DNA from: an uncultured Bacilli bacterium
GTDB lineage: Bacteria > Bacillota_I > Bacilli_A > RF39 > UBA660
Assembly (NCBI GenBank): GCA_934148015.1
Contig: CAKPCU010000004.1
Location: forward strand, 11,551-75,550
Length of the DNA: 64,000 bases
Direction: 5' to 3'
A program made the position numbers and the translations under genes. Under the pieces are notes generated by a model. It saw only the letters and a program-made list of their open reading frames with translations, was not told the origin of the DNA and did not search any database. This document shows positions 20,334 through 30,138 of the stretch, piece after piece (positions within the stretch are counted from its first letter, which is position 1; each line of letters begins with the position of its first letter).

Positions 20334-21470
20334 ATGAATAAGAAAGATTATTATGAAGTCTTAGGTGTGTCTAAAGATGCTAGTGAAGCTGAAATAAAAA
20401 GTGCTTTTAGAAAATTAGCTAAAAAATACCATCCTGATGTATCTAAAGAAGAAAATGCAGCAGAAAAGTTTAAAGAAGCACAGGAAGCTTATGCTGTTTT
20501 ATCTGATAAAGAAAAAAGAAGTAAATATGATAGATTAGGTCATGCTGCATTTGATGCTAATGGTGGATTTGGTGCATCAGGTTTTGACTTTGAAGATTTT
20601 GACATGTCAGATATATTAAAAGATATATTTGGAGGTAGTTTTGGTTTCTCATCTGGTTCATCATTCTTTGGTGGAAATGGTAGAAGTACTAATAATAGAG
20701 CATCTAAAGGACCAGATATTAGCGTAATATTTGAAATGGACTTTATGGAAGCTGCTTTTGGTACATCTACTAAAATAGAATTAAATATAATGGATACTTG
20801 TGATGAATGTGATGGAATGGGTGGAACAGGTATTAAAACTTGTCCTACATGTAATGGGTCAGGATATGTTAAAGAACAACAAAGAAGTTTATTTGGTGCA
20901 TTTATAACACAAAGAACTTGCCCTACATGTAATGGGACAGGTAAAACTTATACTACTAAATGCTCATCATGTAAAGGAACAGGTAAGAAAAAAGTTAAGA
21001 AAAATATAATAGTAAACGTTCCAGCAGGAGTTGCAACAGGAGATCACTTACGTGTTACAGGTAAAGGTCCAGCTGGTGAAAATGGAGGACCTAATGGAGA
21101 TGTTTATATTGAAATAAAAGTAAAAGAACATCCATTATTTAGAAGAGATGATAATGATTTATATTTAACTTTACCTCTTACTATAACAGAAGGTGCACTA
21201 GGTTGTAAAAAGGAAGTGCCAACACTTGATGGTAAAACTGTTATAAGCATACCATCTGGTAGTCAAACAGGTGATAGAATAAGAATTAAATCAAAAGGGC
21301 TTAAGAGTCCTAAAGGAAGGCAAGCTGGAGATATGTTTGTTATATTAAAAGTAATAACTCCAACTAAATTAGATAGAAATCAAAAGAAACTATTAGAAGA
21401 ATTAAATGAAACTAATTTAAAAAATAGTGAGTTTGACTTATACGAAAAATATCTAAAAAGTAATAGCTAG
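20334..21470 (+). CDS. dnaJ: Chaperone DnaJ (Hsp40)
   Basis: Type I DnaJ with all parts: J domain including YHPDVSKE, a Gly/Phe-rich linker, four CxxCxGxG zinc repeats ([32 protein letters not shown]) and the C-terminal client-binding domains. 378 residues. It stimulates DnaK ATPase and delivers clients. A strong AAGGAGG RBS lies 15 bases after pepF. Ends the heat-shock operon at a terminator. Confidence 0.97.
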   Translation: MNKKDYYEVLGVSKDASEAEIKSAFRKLAKKYHPDVSKEENAAEKFKEAQEAYAVLSDKEKRSKYDRLGHAAFDANGGFGASGFDFEDFDMSDILKDIFGGSFGFSSGSSFFGGNGRSTNNRASKGPDISVIFEMDFMEAAFGTSTKIELNIMDTCDECDGMGGTGIKTCPTCNGSGYVKEQQRSLFGAFITQRTCPTCNGTGKTYTTKCSSCKGTGKKKVKKNIIVNVPAGVATGDHLRVTGKGPAGENGGPNGDVYIEIKVKEHPLFRRDDNDLYLTLPLTITEGALGCKKEVPTLDGKTVISIPSGSQTGDRIRIKSKGLKSPKGRQAGDMFVILKVITPTKLDRNQKKLLEELNETNLKNSEFDLYEKYLKSNS

Positions 21471-21493
21471 AATCTATATTTCTAGCTTTTATT
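21464..21493 (+). terminator. Terminator after dnaJ
   Basis: A perfect eight-base stem (AGCTAGAA at 21465-21472 with its complement at 21480-21487), seven-base loop and short T run. Confidence 0.75.
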
Positions 21494-21497
21494 ATAC

Positions 21498-21572
21498 AAA
21501 AATGTGATAAAAAGGCAAAAAAATACTGTAAAAATGTGATAATATGGTGAATATTTCTTGCAAAAATGTGAT
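21498..21572 (+). repeat. Three 11-base direct repeats at exact 32-base intervals before proS
   Basis: AAAAATGTGAT occurs at 21498-21508, 21530-21540 and 21562-21572. The starts are exactly 32 bases apart, about three helical turns, so all three face the same side of the DNA. They precede a TATAAT at 21635-21640 that probably serves proS. No T-box is visible. A cooperative regulator binding array is possible. Confidence 0.6.
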
Positions 21573-21686
21573 TTACGCTATATATATATTTTGTTGCAAG
21601 AGAAAAAATAAATGATTAATTGTTTAAAATATAGTATAATGATATTATATTAAATAATTATTAGTAAAAATAATTTGAGGTGAAAA

Positions 21687-23378
21687 ATGAGATTAAAACA
21701 TAGTTATTTTTATACTTTAAGAGAAGAAGTAAAGGATGAAGAGTCTGTAAGTGGTAACTTATTAGTTAGATCGGCAATGATTAAAAAAGTATCTAGCGGG
21801 GTATATATGTATTTACCGTTAGGATATAAAGTTATTAAAAATATAGAAAAAATAATAAGAGAAGAGATGGAAAATATATCTAGTGGTGAACTTTTAATGC
21901 CATCTTTGATACCTGAAGATATTTATATGTCATCTAAAGAAAATGTATCACACTTGGATATATTTACGTTAAATGATAGATATGATAAAAGATATGTTCT
22001 AGCACCTACTCATGAAAGATTATTCATGCAAGCTGCTTCTTTAAAAATAAAATCTTATAAAGATTTACCTTTTAGTATATATCAAGTGCAAAATAAATTT
22101 AGAGATGAAGAAAAAATAAGATATGGACTTATTAGAATAAGAGAGATATTAATGAAAGATGCATATTCTTTTGATATGGATGAAAAAGGATTAGATAATT
22201 CTTATAATGAAATGTATAATGCATATAAAAAAATATTTTCTAGAATAGGTATTAATTATGAAATAGTTAAATCTGCAACCGGATTAACTGGTGGAAGTTT
22301 ATCTGAAGAGTTTCAAGCTATAACTGATATAGGGGAAGATAAACTAGTTATATGTGATAGTTGCTCTTATAAGGTTAACTTTAACATAGCTAAATGTACA
22401 TTACTAACTAATAAATCTTTAGAAGAAGAAAAAACAAGGGAACTTGTTAAAACTCCAAATGTCGGTACTATAGATGATGTATCTAATTTTCTTAATGTAA
22501 GTAAAGATAAAATAGTAAAAACCTTAATATACGAGATAGATGATAGTTATTATGCTGCCTTAGTTAAGGGAGATAATGAAGTTAACGAAGCAAAGTTAAA
22601 GAAATTACTTAATGCAAATAAAGTTTCTTTAGCTTCATTTGAAAAGGTAGAAGAACTAACTAATGCTAATATAGGTTTTGCTGGACCAATTGGACTTTCA
22701 ATTCCTGTTGTTATAGATAATGAAGTTGCTAATATGACCAATTTCGTAGTTGGTGCTAATAAAACTGATTATCATTATATAAATGTTAATTTAAGTGATT
22801 TTACCTTTGTATTATCAGCAGATATTAGAAATATTACAAAAGATGATGTTTGTCCTAAGTGTGGGAGAGAAATTAACTTTAAAAATGGTATAGAAATAGG
22901 TAATATTTATAAACTTGGAACAGAATACTCAGAAAAATTAAATTTAACTTATTTAGATAAAGATAATGAAAGTAAATATGTACATATGGGTAGTTATAGT
23001 ATAGGACTTGATAGGGTGCTTGCAGCAGTAGTTGAACAAAATCATGATGATAAAGGTATTGTTTGGCCAATATCAATTGCTCCATTTAAAGTAGCTATAA
23101 TAGTTGTAAATACTAATGATGAAAAACAAAGTGATTCTGCAAATTACTTATATGAGGAACTTAGAAAAAATAATATTTCTACTATTTTAGATGATAGAGA
23201 TGAAAGAGTTGGTGTTAAATTTAATGATATGGATTTAATTGGAATACCAATTAGAATTACTATTGGTAATAAAATAAGTGATGGTATGGTTGAAATTAAG
23301 GAAAGAAAAAAAGACACATTTGAAGAAATATCACTATATGATGCATTAAATAAAATAGAAGATATAATTGAAATATAG
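21687..23378 (+). CDS. proS: Prolyl-tRNA synthetase (bacterial type)
   Basis: Class II synthetase of 563 residues with the bacterial ProS layout: N-terminal catalytic part (motif 2 region FRDEEKIRYGLIRIREILMKDAYSFD), an inserted YbaK-like editing domain (about residues 225-385), motif 3 (MGSYSIGLDRVLAAVVEQ) and a C-terminal anticodon-binding domain. It charges tRNA-Pro and edits mischarged Ala. The motif 2 Arg-Pro dipeptide common in the family is replaced by Lys-Ile. RBS GAGGTGA. No T-box leader is seen, unlike many Bacillota proS genes. Confidence 0.96.
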   Translation: MRLKHSYFYTLREEVKDEESVSGNLLVRSAMIKKVSSGVYMYLPLGYKVIKNIEKIIREEMENISSGELLMPSLIPEDIYMSSKENVSHLDIFTLNDRYDKRYVLAPTHERLFMQAASLKIKSYKDLPFSIYQVQNKFRDEEKIRYGLIRIREILMKDAYSFDMDEKGLDNSYNEMYNAYKKIFSRIGINYEIVKSATGLTGGSLSEEFQAITDIGEDKLVICDSCSYKVNFNIAKCTLLTNKSLEEEKTRELVKTPNVGTIDDVSNFLNVSKDKIVKTLIYEIDDSYYAALVKGDNEVNEAKLKKLLNANKVSLASFEKVEELTNANIGFAGPIGLSIPVVIDNEVANMTNFVVGANKTDYHYINVNLSDFTFVLSADIRNITKDDVCPKCGREINFKNGIEIGNIYKLGTEYSEKLNLTYLDKDNESKYVHMGSYSIGLDRVLAAVVEQNHDDKGIVWPISIAPFKVAIIVVNTNDEKQSDSANYLYEELRKNNISTILDDRDERVGVKFNDMDLIGIPIRITIGNKISDGMVEIKERKKDTFEEISLYDALNKIEDIIEI

Positions 23379-23382
23379 AAGT

Positions 23383-23409
23383 AAAAGTGGATATTATGCC
23401 ACTTTTTTT
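23383..23409 (+). terminator. Terminator after proS
   Basis: An eight-base stem (AAAAGTGG at 23383-23390 with CCACTTTT from 23399) and eight-base loop run into seven T. Confidence 0.85.
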
Positions 23410-23478
23410 AAATTTTATTAATAAAAAACGAGGGTTTTAATTATTTTTGTCGAATAATTATATTGGGAGGATGTTTTT

Positions 23479-25236
23479 ATGGAGAAAATACCATATGATG
23501 TGATATCTGATGTTCAAAAAAAAGTCAATATAGTAGATGTTATATCAAAGTATTTACCTATAGAAAAAAAAGGAAAAAATTATTTTGCTATATGTCCTTT
23601 TCATGATGACCACAATCCTAGTATGAGTATATCACCAGAAAAACAAATATATACGTGTTTCGTTTGTGGGGCATCTGGTAATGTATTTACATTTGTTCAA
23701 AATTATGAAAATATAAGTTTTACAAGTGCTGTCAAAAAAGTTGCTTCCTTTGTATCTATAGATATTGATGTATCTTTTAATTCGCATATAAAAGAAAATG
23801 TATCATCTGCATATGATAAATATTATAAAATGTTTTCTTTGGTTAATAAAATTTATCAAAATAATATTAAAACTGTTTATGGTAAGAAAGCGATTAATTA
23901 TTTAAAAAATAGAAATATAACAGATGATATTATAGAAGAATTTAAAATTGGTTTATCTCTTAATGATAACTCAGTCTCAAAATTATTAGAGTCTAAAAAG
24001 TATCAAAAAGAAGAGATGGTAGACATTGGATTATGTGGCATTAAAGATAATTTTACTTATGATATATTTAGAGGCAGAATAATGTTTCCACTAGAAGATG
24101 ATAATGGAAGAATAGTTGGATTTTCTGGAAGAATATATGATAGTTCTTCTGATAATAAGTATGTTAATTCTAAAGAGTCTGTCATATTTAAAAAGGGTAA
24201 GCTATTATATAATTATAAAAGGGCATTGGCGTATGCAAGAGAAAAAGATTATGTAATAGTTGTTGAAGGTTTTATGGATGTTATAAGACTTTATACAATA
24301 GGAATTAAAAACGTAGTAGCTACAATGGGAACTGCTATTACTAGTTACCATGCTAAACTAATTAGAAGGTTATCTAAAAACATAATATTATGTTTTGATG
24401 GAGATAAAGCTGGAGCTAAAGCAACAAAATCTGCTCTAAAAGAACTAGAAAAAATAGACTTAGTTCCTAAAATAATTAGATTAGAAGATGATTTAGATCC
24501 AGATGATTATATTATTAAAAAGGGTAAGGAATCATTTATAACGCATTTAAATAATCCGATGACTTCACTTGCATTTAAATTAGAATCTGATAAAAAAAAT
24601 ATAGATTTTAATGATTATAATGATATATCAAAATATATATCGAGTATAGCTAGTGAGTTAGAAAAAATAGATGATAAAGTTGTTTTAGAATTAACGTTAA
24701 AAAAAGTATCTAAAGAAACTAATGTTGATGTTGAAACGATAAGATCTTTAATAAAAAATAATGCAAAAGAAGAAAAAAAGATAATAGATAAGCCTAGAAT
24801 GTTAAGAAAAAATAAATATGAGAAGGCTGAAGAATACTTAGTTTATTACATGCTAAGAGATACTAATGTAATAGATATATATATTAATAAAATATCTTAT
24901 TTAAGTAATAAAGTTTTAGGAAGAATTGTTAATAAAATACTTGAATTTTATGATAAAAAGCATTATATTAATGTAACTGATTTTACTTTGTATTTAGAAG
25001 ATGATACCGAGCTAATAAATGAAGTATTAAGAATAGATTCTTATGAAATGCCTTCCTTAGTAAATAACTCTGTAATAGATGATTATATAAATACTATAGA
25101 TGATGGAATAATAAAAAGAGAAATTATTAAAACTAAAGAAAGTATTAAAACTGAGGGAGATATTGCTAAAAAAATAATATTACTAGATAAATTGCAAAAA
25201 CTAAAAAAGAAGGAGTATAATTATGGGAGAAATTAA
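23479..25236 (+). CDS. dnaG: DNA primase DnaG
   Basis: The N-terminal zinc ribbon has CPFH...CFVC (Cys39, His42, Cys60, Cys63). The TOPRIM core follows with [12 protein letters not shown] and CFDGDKAG, and a helicase-interacting C-terminal domain is present. 585 residues. DnaG makes RNA primers at the replication fork. It heads the dnaG-rpoD-trmK operon, the macromolecular-synthesis arrangement of Bacillota, and overlaps rpoD by 14 bases. Start ATG 23479 has a GGGAGG RBS. Confidence 0.96.
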   Translation: MEKIPYDVISDVQKKVNIVDVISKYLPIEKKGKNYFAICPFHDDHNPSMSISPEKQIYTCFVCGASGNVFTFVQNYENISFTSAVKKVASFVSIDIDVSFNSHIKENVSSAYDKYYKMFSLVNKIYQNNIKTVYGKKAINYLKNRNITDDIIEEFKIGLSLNDNSVSKLLESKKYQKEEMVDIGLCGIKDNFTYDIFRGRIMFPLEDDNGRIVGFSGRIYDSSSDNKYVNSKESVIFKKGKLLYNYKRALAYAREKDYVIVVEGFMDVIRLYTIGIKNVVATMGTAITSYHAKLIRRLSKNIILCFDGDKAGAKATKSALKELEKIDLVPKIIRLEDDLDPDDYIIKKGKESFITHLNNPMTSLAFKLESDKKNIDFNDYNDISKYISSIASELEKIDDKVVLELTLKKVSKETNVDVETIRSLIKNNAKEEKKIIDKPRMLRKNKYEKAEEYLVYYMLRDTNVIDIYINKISYLSNKVLGRIVNKILEFYDKKHYINVTDFTLYLEDDTELINEVLRIDSYEMPSLVNNSVIDDYINTIDDGIIKREIIKTKESIKTEGDIAKKIILLDKLQKLKKKEYNYGRN

Positions 25237-26311
25237 AACATTTGAGCAAAGAAAAAAAGAATTAATAGAAAAGGGTAAGAAAACTGGTATTTTAACTTAT
25301 GAAGAGTTAGCTGAAAGCTTAAAAGGTCTAGAGTTAGATAGTGATTCATTAGATGATTTATATAATGCTTTTCATGAGAATAATATTGAAATTATATCAG
25401 AGGATTTTTCTGATGAGGATGATGCAGCTGATGACGGAGATATGCTTGTAATAGAGGATGTTGAGTTACCTAAGAATGCTAATATAAATGATCCTGTTAG
25501 GATGTATTTAAAAGAAATTGGTAAAATAAGTTTACTTAGTCAAGATGAAGAACTTAAAATATCTAAAAGGGTAGAAGAAGGTGATGAAGAAGCTAAAAGA
25601 CTTCTTGCTGAATCTAACTTAAGATTAGTTGTATCTATTGCAAAACGTTATGTAGGAAGAAATTTATCATTTTTGGATTTAATTCAAGAAGGTAATATTG
25701 GACTTATGAAGGCAGTAGATAAGTTTGATGCATCTAAAGGTTATAAGTTCTCTACTTATGCAACATGGTGGATAAGACAAGCTATAACTCGTGCTATAGC
25801 AGACCAAGCTAAGACTATTCGTGTTCCTGTTCATATGGTTGAAACTATAAATAAATTAAAGAGAATACAAAGACAATTAACGCTAGAATTAAATAGAGAA
25901 CCAACTGAAGAGGAAATAGCTAAGAAAATGGGTACTACTGAAGAAAAGGTAAGAGAAATATTTAAGATATCTCAAGATCCACTTTCTCTAGAAACACCTA
26001 TTGGTGAAGAAGATGATTCTCACCTAGGAGACTTCCTTAAAGATGAAAGTTCTATGAGTCCTGAAGAATATGCTATAAATGAAGTATTAAAAGATGAAAT
26101 AGAAGAAGTATTATGTACCCTTACTCCAAGGGAAGAAGAAGTGTTAAAACTTCGTTTTGGTCTTAAAGGTGGAACTTGTCATACACTAGAAGAAGTTGGT
26201 AATATGTTTGGTGTAACAAGAGAAAGAATTAGACAAATAGAAGCTAAAGCCCTTAGAAAATTAAGACATCCTTCTAGATCTAGAAAGTTAAAGGATTATT
26301 TAAGTGATTAA
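25223..26311 (+). CDS. rpoD: RNA polymerase primary sigma factor (SigA/RpoD)
   Basis: A short Bacillota-type primary sigma factor of 362 residues. Region 1.2/2 begins [18 protein letters not shown]; region 2.4 ([22 protein letters not shown]) and region 4.2 ([29 protein letters not shown]) are intact. The promoters listed here with TTGACA/TATAAT boxes fit its known specificity. It overlaps dnaG, with AAGGAG inside dnaG as RBS. Confidence 0.97.
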   Translation: MGEIKTFEQRKKELIEKGKKTGILTYEELAESLKGLELDSDSLDDLYNAFHENNIEIISEDFSDEDDAADDGDMLVIEDVELPKNANINDPVRMYLKEIGKISLLSQDEELKISKRVEEGDEEAKRLLAESNLRLVVSIAKRYVGRNLSFLDLIQEGNIGLMKAVDKFDASKGYKFSTYATWWIRQAITRAIADQAKTIRVPVHMVETINKLKRIQRQLTLELNREPTEEEIAKKMGTTEEKVREIFKISQDPLSLETPIGEEDDSHLGDFLKDESSMSPEEYAINEVLKDEIEEVLCTLTPREEEVLKLRFGLKGGTCHTLEEVGNMFGVTRERIRQIEAKALRKLRHPSRSRKLKDYLSD

Positions 26312-26978
26312 TTTATCAAAAAGATTATCTGTTATAGCAGATATGATAACAGATAGTAATATTGTAAATGATATTGGGTGTGATCATGCACTTTTAGATA
26401 TATATCTTTTACAAAGTAAAAAAGTAAAAAAGGTGGTAGCTTCTGATATAACACCTGGAGCTTTAAATCAAGCTAAAAGTAATGTTAAAAAGTATGATGT
26501 AAAAGAAATAGATTTAAGATTAGGTGATGGGTTAAATACCATAAATGATAGTGATAAAGTAGATACAGTTGTATTATCTGGTCTTGGTAATATTAAAATA
26601 AATAATATTTTAAATGAAAATAAAAAGCTACTTAATAATATTAATACTATTATTATTCAGTCAAATACTATGCCTGATATGATAAGAAGTGAAGTTATAA
26701 AATTAGGTTATAAGATAGATGATGAAAGACTAGTTCTTGAAAATAATATTATTTATGAAATAATTAAATTTACTAAAGGATTTAAAAAATATAGTAAAAA
26801 AGAAATATATTATGGACCTATTTTATTAAAAAATAAAAGTGAATTATTTTGTAAAAAGATAAATAAAGAAATAGAAAAGCAAGAAAATATATTAAATAGA
26901 TTACCAAAGAATAAAAGATTAGAAAAATTAAAAATAAAAAGATTTATAAGAAAATTAAAAAAAGAAATAAAAAAATAG
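26304..26978 (+). CDS. trmK: tRNA (adenine22-N1)-methyltransferase TrmK
   Basis: Rossmann-fold methyltransferase: [12 protein letters not shown], the SAM motif [28 protein letters not shown] and [10 protein letters not shown] are characteristic of TrmK (YqfN), which makes m1A22 in tRNA of many Bacillota. It starts at GTG 26304 overlapping rpoD by 8 bases, the same linkage as sigA-cccA-yqfN in B. subtilis. The usual G-M-G triplet in motif IV reads G-L-G. A Lys-rich helical C-terminal extension completes 224 residues. Confidence 0.93.
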   Translation: MINLSKRLSVIADMITDSNIVNDIGCDHALLDIYLLQSKKVKKVVASDITPGALNQAKSNVKKYDVKEIDLRLGDGLNTINDSDKVDTVVLSGLGNIKINNILNENKKLLNNINTIIIQSNTMPDMIRSEVIKLGYKIDDERLVLENNIIYEIIKFTKGFKKYSKKEIYYGPILLKNKSELFCKKINKEIEKQENILNRLPKNKRLEKLKIKRFIRKLKKEIKK

Positions 26979-27010
26979 TATGCTTTTGATTAATAGCGTA
27001 CTATTTTTTT
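26972..27010. terminator. Bidirectional terminator between trmK and the YqfQ-like gene
   Basis: A ten-base stem (26974-26983 with 26996-27005, one wobble) and 12-base loop are flanked by A and T runs, so it can serve both convergent genes. Confidence 0.8.
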
Positions 27011-27383
27011 AAATAAAGAATGTTGGATTAGGTACATTGTTATTAATATTGTTACTAATATCATTACTTATTTCATTATTAATAGAAATTTCATTAGCTA
27101 AGTTAGTATCATTACTACTTATATTAGAATTACTATTTCCCATTTTAGTAAACTCTCTTCCTATTTTTCCTACCATCTTAATATTATTAATAACTGGTTT
27201 TACTTGTCTATAAAGGGGTATTGCTTGATTAGCAACATTAAGTGCTTTGCTAGCACCTGATAATATATTTGAAAAATTTAATTTACCAAGTAATCCAGTT
27301 ATACCTGTTTTAGCACCAAGCATGTTGGATGCACCAACGTATGGATAAGGATTTGTCATCATATAAGGAATTTGTCCATACAT
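27009..27383 (-). CDS. YqfQ-like protein with Asn/Ser-rich tail
   Basis: A 124-residue protein with a Pro/Tyr/Met-rich start (MYGQIPYMMTNPYPYVG), then a conserved-looking core GLLGKLNFSNILSGASKALNVANQAIPLYRQVKPVINNIKMVGKI, and a tail of Asn, Ser and Ile. The core pattern (a GLL segment, then a helix ending with polar Q-P repeats) resembles the YqfQ/VrrA family, whose gene in B. subtilis is also close to sigA and yqfN. Function is not known. The start at 27383 has the RBS AGAGGTGAT; the GTG three codons earlier lies inside it. Confidence 0.55.
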   Translation of the reverse strand: MYGQIPYMMTNPYPYVGASNMLGAKTGITGLLGKLNFSNILSGASKALNVANQAIPLYRQVKPVINNIKMVGKIGREFTKMGNSNSNISSNDTNLANEISINNEISNDISNNINNNVPNPTFFI

Positions 27384-27515
27384 ATAAATCACCTCTAGTA
27401 TAATATATGTTTTTATCCTAAATAAGTTTAAAATTTACATAAATTATTTTTTAGTATTTAAATTTATTATATTTATGATATAATAAATTATAGAATAGAA
27501 GAGGATGTGAGTTAA

Positions 27516-29249
27516 ATGAACGGTGCACAAATACCAAATAATGGTAGTAATTTAAATAATGTTAATAACATGAACAGTAGTGTAAATAGTAATAATGTTA
27601 ATACATCTAATAATATAAGTAATACTCCAAATACTAACAACTTGGATAAAAGAGCACTTGAAGAACAAAAAAGAAGAGAAAATATTGCTAAAAAACAAGC
27701 TGAATTTAATAAATATGTTCAAAAAGCTAGACAAGATGAAGCTAGAAGATTTGAAGAACAAAAGAAAATTATCGCTGAAATGCAAAAGAAACAGCTTGAA
27801 GTAAATAAAAAAGAAGAAGAAAAAAAGAAGAAAATAGCCGAGATAGATGCTAAAAGTAAGAAAAGACAAAAACAATTGGAAGAAAGTGCCTCATCTAGTA
27901 AATTTAGTGATAAACTAAAAGCTTGGTATTTAAAAGCTTCTACACCTAAATATAATGAACTTGAACTTAAGGCTAAAAAAGCTGTTTTAGAAGAACAATT
28001 TAAAGATGATAAAAATAATTTAGCTAGATTAAAAACACCAATACTATTTAAGTATAAAGCTAAAACACCAGATGGTAAGATAGTAACTGGTACTATGGAT
28101 GCACTATCTAGAGTAGATATACATTCCTTTTTAACTCAGGAAGGTTATGAAGTATATGAAATATATGCCGTTAAGAATTCTTCTAATATAAACATAATGT
28201 CATTTAAGTTTAAAATATCTAAGCTTATATTCTGCTTATCTCAGTTATCTGCTTATTTAAAAGCTGGTATTGCTCTTGCTGATGCTGTTAAGTTAATTGA
28301 AAATCAAACTAAAAGCATGAAAGAAAAGAGAGTATGGAGAGCTGTTTATTATGATTTATCAATGGGTGATAATTTATCTTCTGCTCTTGAAAAAAGAGGT
28401 AATGCTTATCCTAAGTTACTAATTAACATGATTAAAACAGCAGAGATGACTGGTAATTTACCTGAAACTTTAGATGATATGATAGATTATTATACTGAAA
28501 CTGAAACTACTAGAAAGCAAATGATTTCAGCTTTAATGTATCCTACAATAGTTGTTATATTCGCAATAGCTGTTATAGTATTTATGCTTATATATATAGT
28601 TCCTAGTTTTGCTGGTATATTTAAAGATATGGGAACTGATGAAATTCCAGCTATTACTACATTCTTACTTAATTTAAGTGACTTTTTAGGTAAATATATA
28701 CTTCAAATATCTATAGGTGTATTTTCAGTACTTCTTATATTTACACTTTTATATAAATACTATAAACCAGTTAGAAAAGTTCTTCAAATATTTGCAATGA
28801 AACTTCCTGTAATAGGTAATATAATTATATATAATGAAGTTACAATGTTTTCTAAGACATTTGCTAACCTTTTAAATCATAATGTATTTATAACAGATTC
28901 AATAGATGTATTATCTAAAATTACATCAAACGAAGTTTATAAGAAACTAATTCATGATACTTCTGTTAATTTAACTAAGGGTGAATCTATTTCAGCATCA
29001 TTTAAAGATCACTGGGCTTTTCCTTATATAGCATACCAAATGATATTAACTGGTGAAAAAACTGGTAGGTTAGGACAAATGATGGAAAAAGTATCACAGT
29101 ATTATCAAGAACAACATAGGACTTTAGTTAACCGTTTAAAGACTTTAATTGAGCCTATATTAATAGTTGGTCTTGCTGTTATAGTTGGTGGTATACTTCT
29201 TGCAATAGTAGTTCCAATGTTCTCATTATATGATCAAGTATCATCATAG
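27516..29249 (+). CDS. pilC: Type IV pilus/competence inner-membrane platform protein (PilC/ComGB) with long N-terminal extension
   Basis: From about residue 175 this is a full GspF/PilC protein: FKYKAKTPDGKIVTGTMDA (N-terminal motif), two cytosolic T2SSF domains (SQLSAYLKAGIALADAVKLI and FSKTFANLLNHNVFITDSIDVL) and three membrane segments. It forms the platform that the assembly ATPase turns. The first 170 residues are extra: about 45 Asn/Ser-rich residues, then a Lys/Glu-rich coiled coil to about residue 130. Usual family length is near 400; this one is 577. It is followed 11 bases later by the prepilin peptidase. Confidence 0.93.
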   Translation: MNGAQIPNNGSNLNNVNNMNSSVNSNNVNTSNNISNTPNTNNLDKRALEEQKRRENIAKKQAEFNKYVQKARQDEARRFEEQKKIIAEMQKKQLEVNKKEEEKKKKIAEIDAKSKKRQKQLEESASSSKFSDKLKAWYLKASTPKYNELELKAKKAVLEEQFKDDKNNLARLKTPILFKYKAKTPDGKIVTGTMDALSRVDIHSFLTQEGYEVYEIYAVKNSSNINIMSFKFKISKLIFCLSQLSAYLKAGIALADAVKLIENQTKSMKEKRVWRAVYYDLSMGDNLSSALEKRGNAYPKLLINMIKTAEMTGNLPETLDDMIDYYTETETTRKQMISALMYPTIVVIFAIAVIVFMLIYIVPSFAGIFKDMGTDEIPAITTFLLNLSDFLGKYILQISIGVFSVLLIFTLLYKYYKPVRKVLQIFAMKLPVIGNIIIYNEVTMFSKTFANLLNHNVFITDSIDVLSKITSNEVYKKLIHDTSVNLTKGESISASFKDHWAFPYIAYQMILTGEKTGRLGQMMEKVSQYYQEQHRTLVNRLKTLIEPILIVGLAVIVGGILLAIVVPMFSLYDQVSS

Positions 29250-29260
29250 GAGGTTATAAT

Positions 29261-30043
29261 TTGACTTTAGAAGTTTTAATAGGAACCATAATATTTATAT
29301 TTGGACTAGTATTTGGTTCCTTTTATAATGTAGTAGGGTATAGACTACCTAACAATATGTCTTTAATATATCCTAATTCACACTGTCCAAAATGTAATCA
29401 TGAACTTAAGTTTTATGAATTAGTTCCTGTTTTGTCTTATATATTTTTAGGTGGTAGATGTAAAAAATGTAAAGATAAAATATCTATAAAATATCCTATA
29501 TTTGAACTTTTAACAGGTATATTGTTTTTATTATCATACATAGTATTTGGTTTAAATATAAAGTTTTTTATAGCAATAACATTTATATCAGTTTTAATAG
29601 TTATAACAATTAGTGATATAGAAAGCTTTATAATTCCAGATGAGGTTTTAATAACTGGGGTAATACTAATTATAATAGAATTAATTATTAAAATGCGTTT
29701 AGAAAATCTAAATGTATTAGAAGGACTTATTTATCCAGTATTAAATGGTATTGCATCATTTACATTATTATATTTATTTAAATTATTTGGAGATAAAGTA
29801 TTTAAAAAAGAAAGTTTAGGTGGGGGAGATATTAAATTATTGTTTGTTATAGGTTTAGTATTAGGTTTTGATATGTCTATAGCATCAGTTTTTTTAGCTT
29901 CATTTATAGCACTACCATTATCTATTGTAAGCTTAATAAAAAATGATAATAATATAATACCATTTGGACCATACTTATCACTTGCAAGCGTTATAATACT
30001 TCTTTTGGAATTAAATATAGATAAAATACTTATGTTTATATAA
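29261..30043 (+). CDS. pilD: Prepilin peptidase/N-methyltransferase (PilD/ComC)
   Basis: A polytopic membrane protein of 260 residues. It has the N-terminal zinc tetracysteine (CPKC...CKKC, about residues 44-73) and both catalytic aspartates, in SDIESFIIPDEV and GGGDIKLL. It removes the short leader of type IV prepilins before the conserved Phe and methylates the new N terminus. It starts at TTG 29261 behind AGGAGG. The substrates are the seven prepilin-like proteins encoded in this window. Confidence 0.95.
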   Translation: MTLEVLIGTIIFIFGLVFGSFYNVVGYRLPNNMSLIYPNSHCPKCNHELKFYELVPVLSYIFLGGRCKKCKDKISIKYPIFELLTGILFLLSYIVFGLNIKFFIAITFISVLIVITISDIESFIIPDEVLITGVILIIIELIIKMRLENLNVLEGLIYPVLNGIASFTLLYLFKLFGDKVFKKESLGGGDIKLLFVIGLVLGFDMSIASVFLASFIALPLSIVSLIKNDNNIIPFGPYLSLASVIILLLELNIDKILMFI

Positions 30044-30070
30044 AGTTCTATTTTTAAAATAGAGCTTTTT
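30042..30070 (+). terminator. Terminator after pilD
   Basis: A ten-base stem (30042-30051 with 30059-30068) containing G-U pairs is followed by T residues. Confidence 0.7.
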
Positions 30071-30102
30071 AAATTGTAACTCTAGTAACTGTTTTTAAAA
30101 AA

Positions 30103-30138
30103 TAAAAAATGCCCAATTTTTTACTAGGGCATTTCTTT
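30103..30138 (-). terminator. Terminator after the pilus ATPase gene
   Basis: On the minus strand, AAATGCCC (30127-30134) pairs with GGGCATTT (30107-30114) around a 12-base loop, and a T run follows. It ends the opposing pilB transcript. Confidence 0.82.

Noticed and set aside
21471..21686. T-box riboswitch upstream of proS
   Set aside because: No conserved T-box sequence (AGGGTGGNACCGCG type) and no large specifier stem with terminator before the ATG; only short repeats are present.
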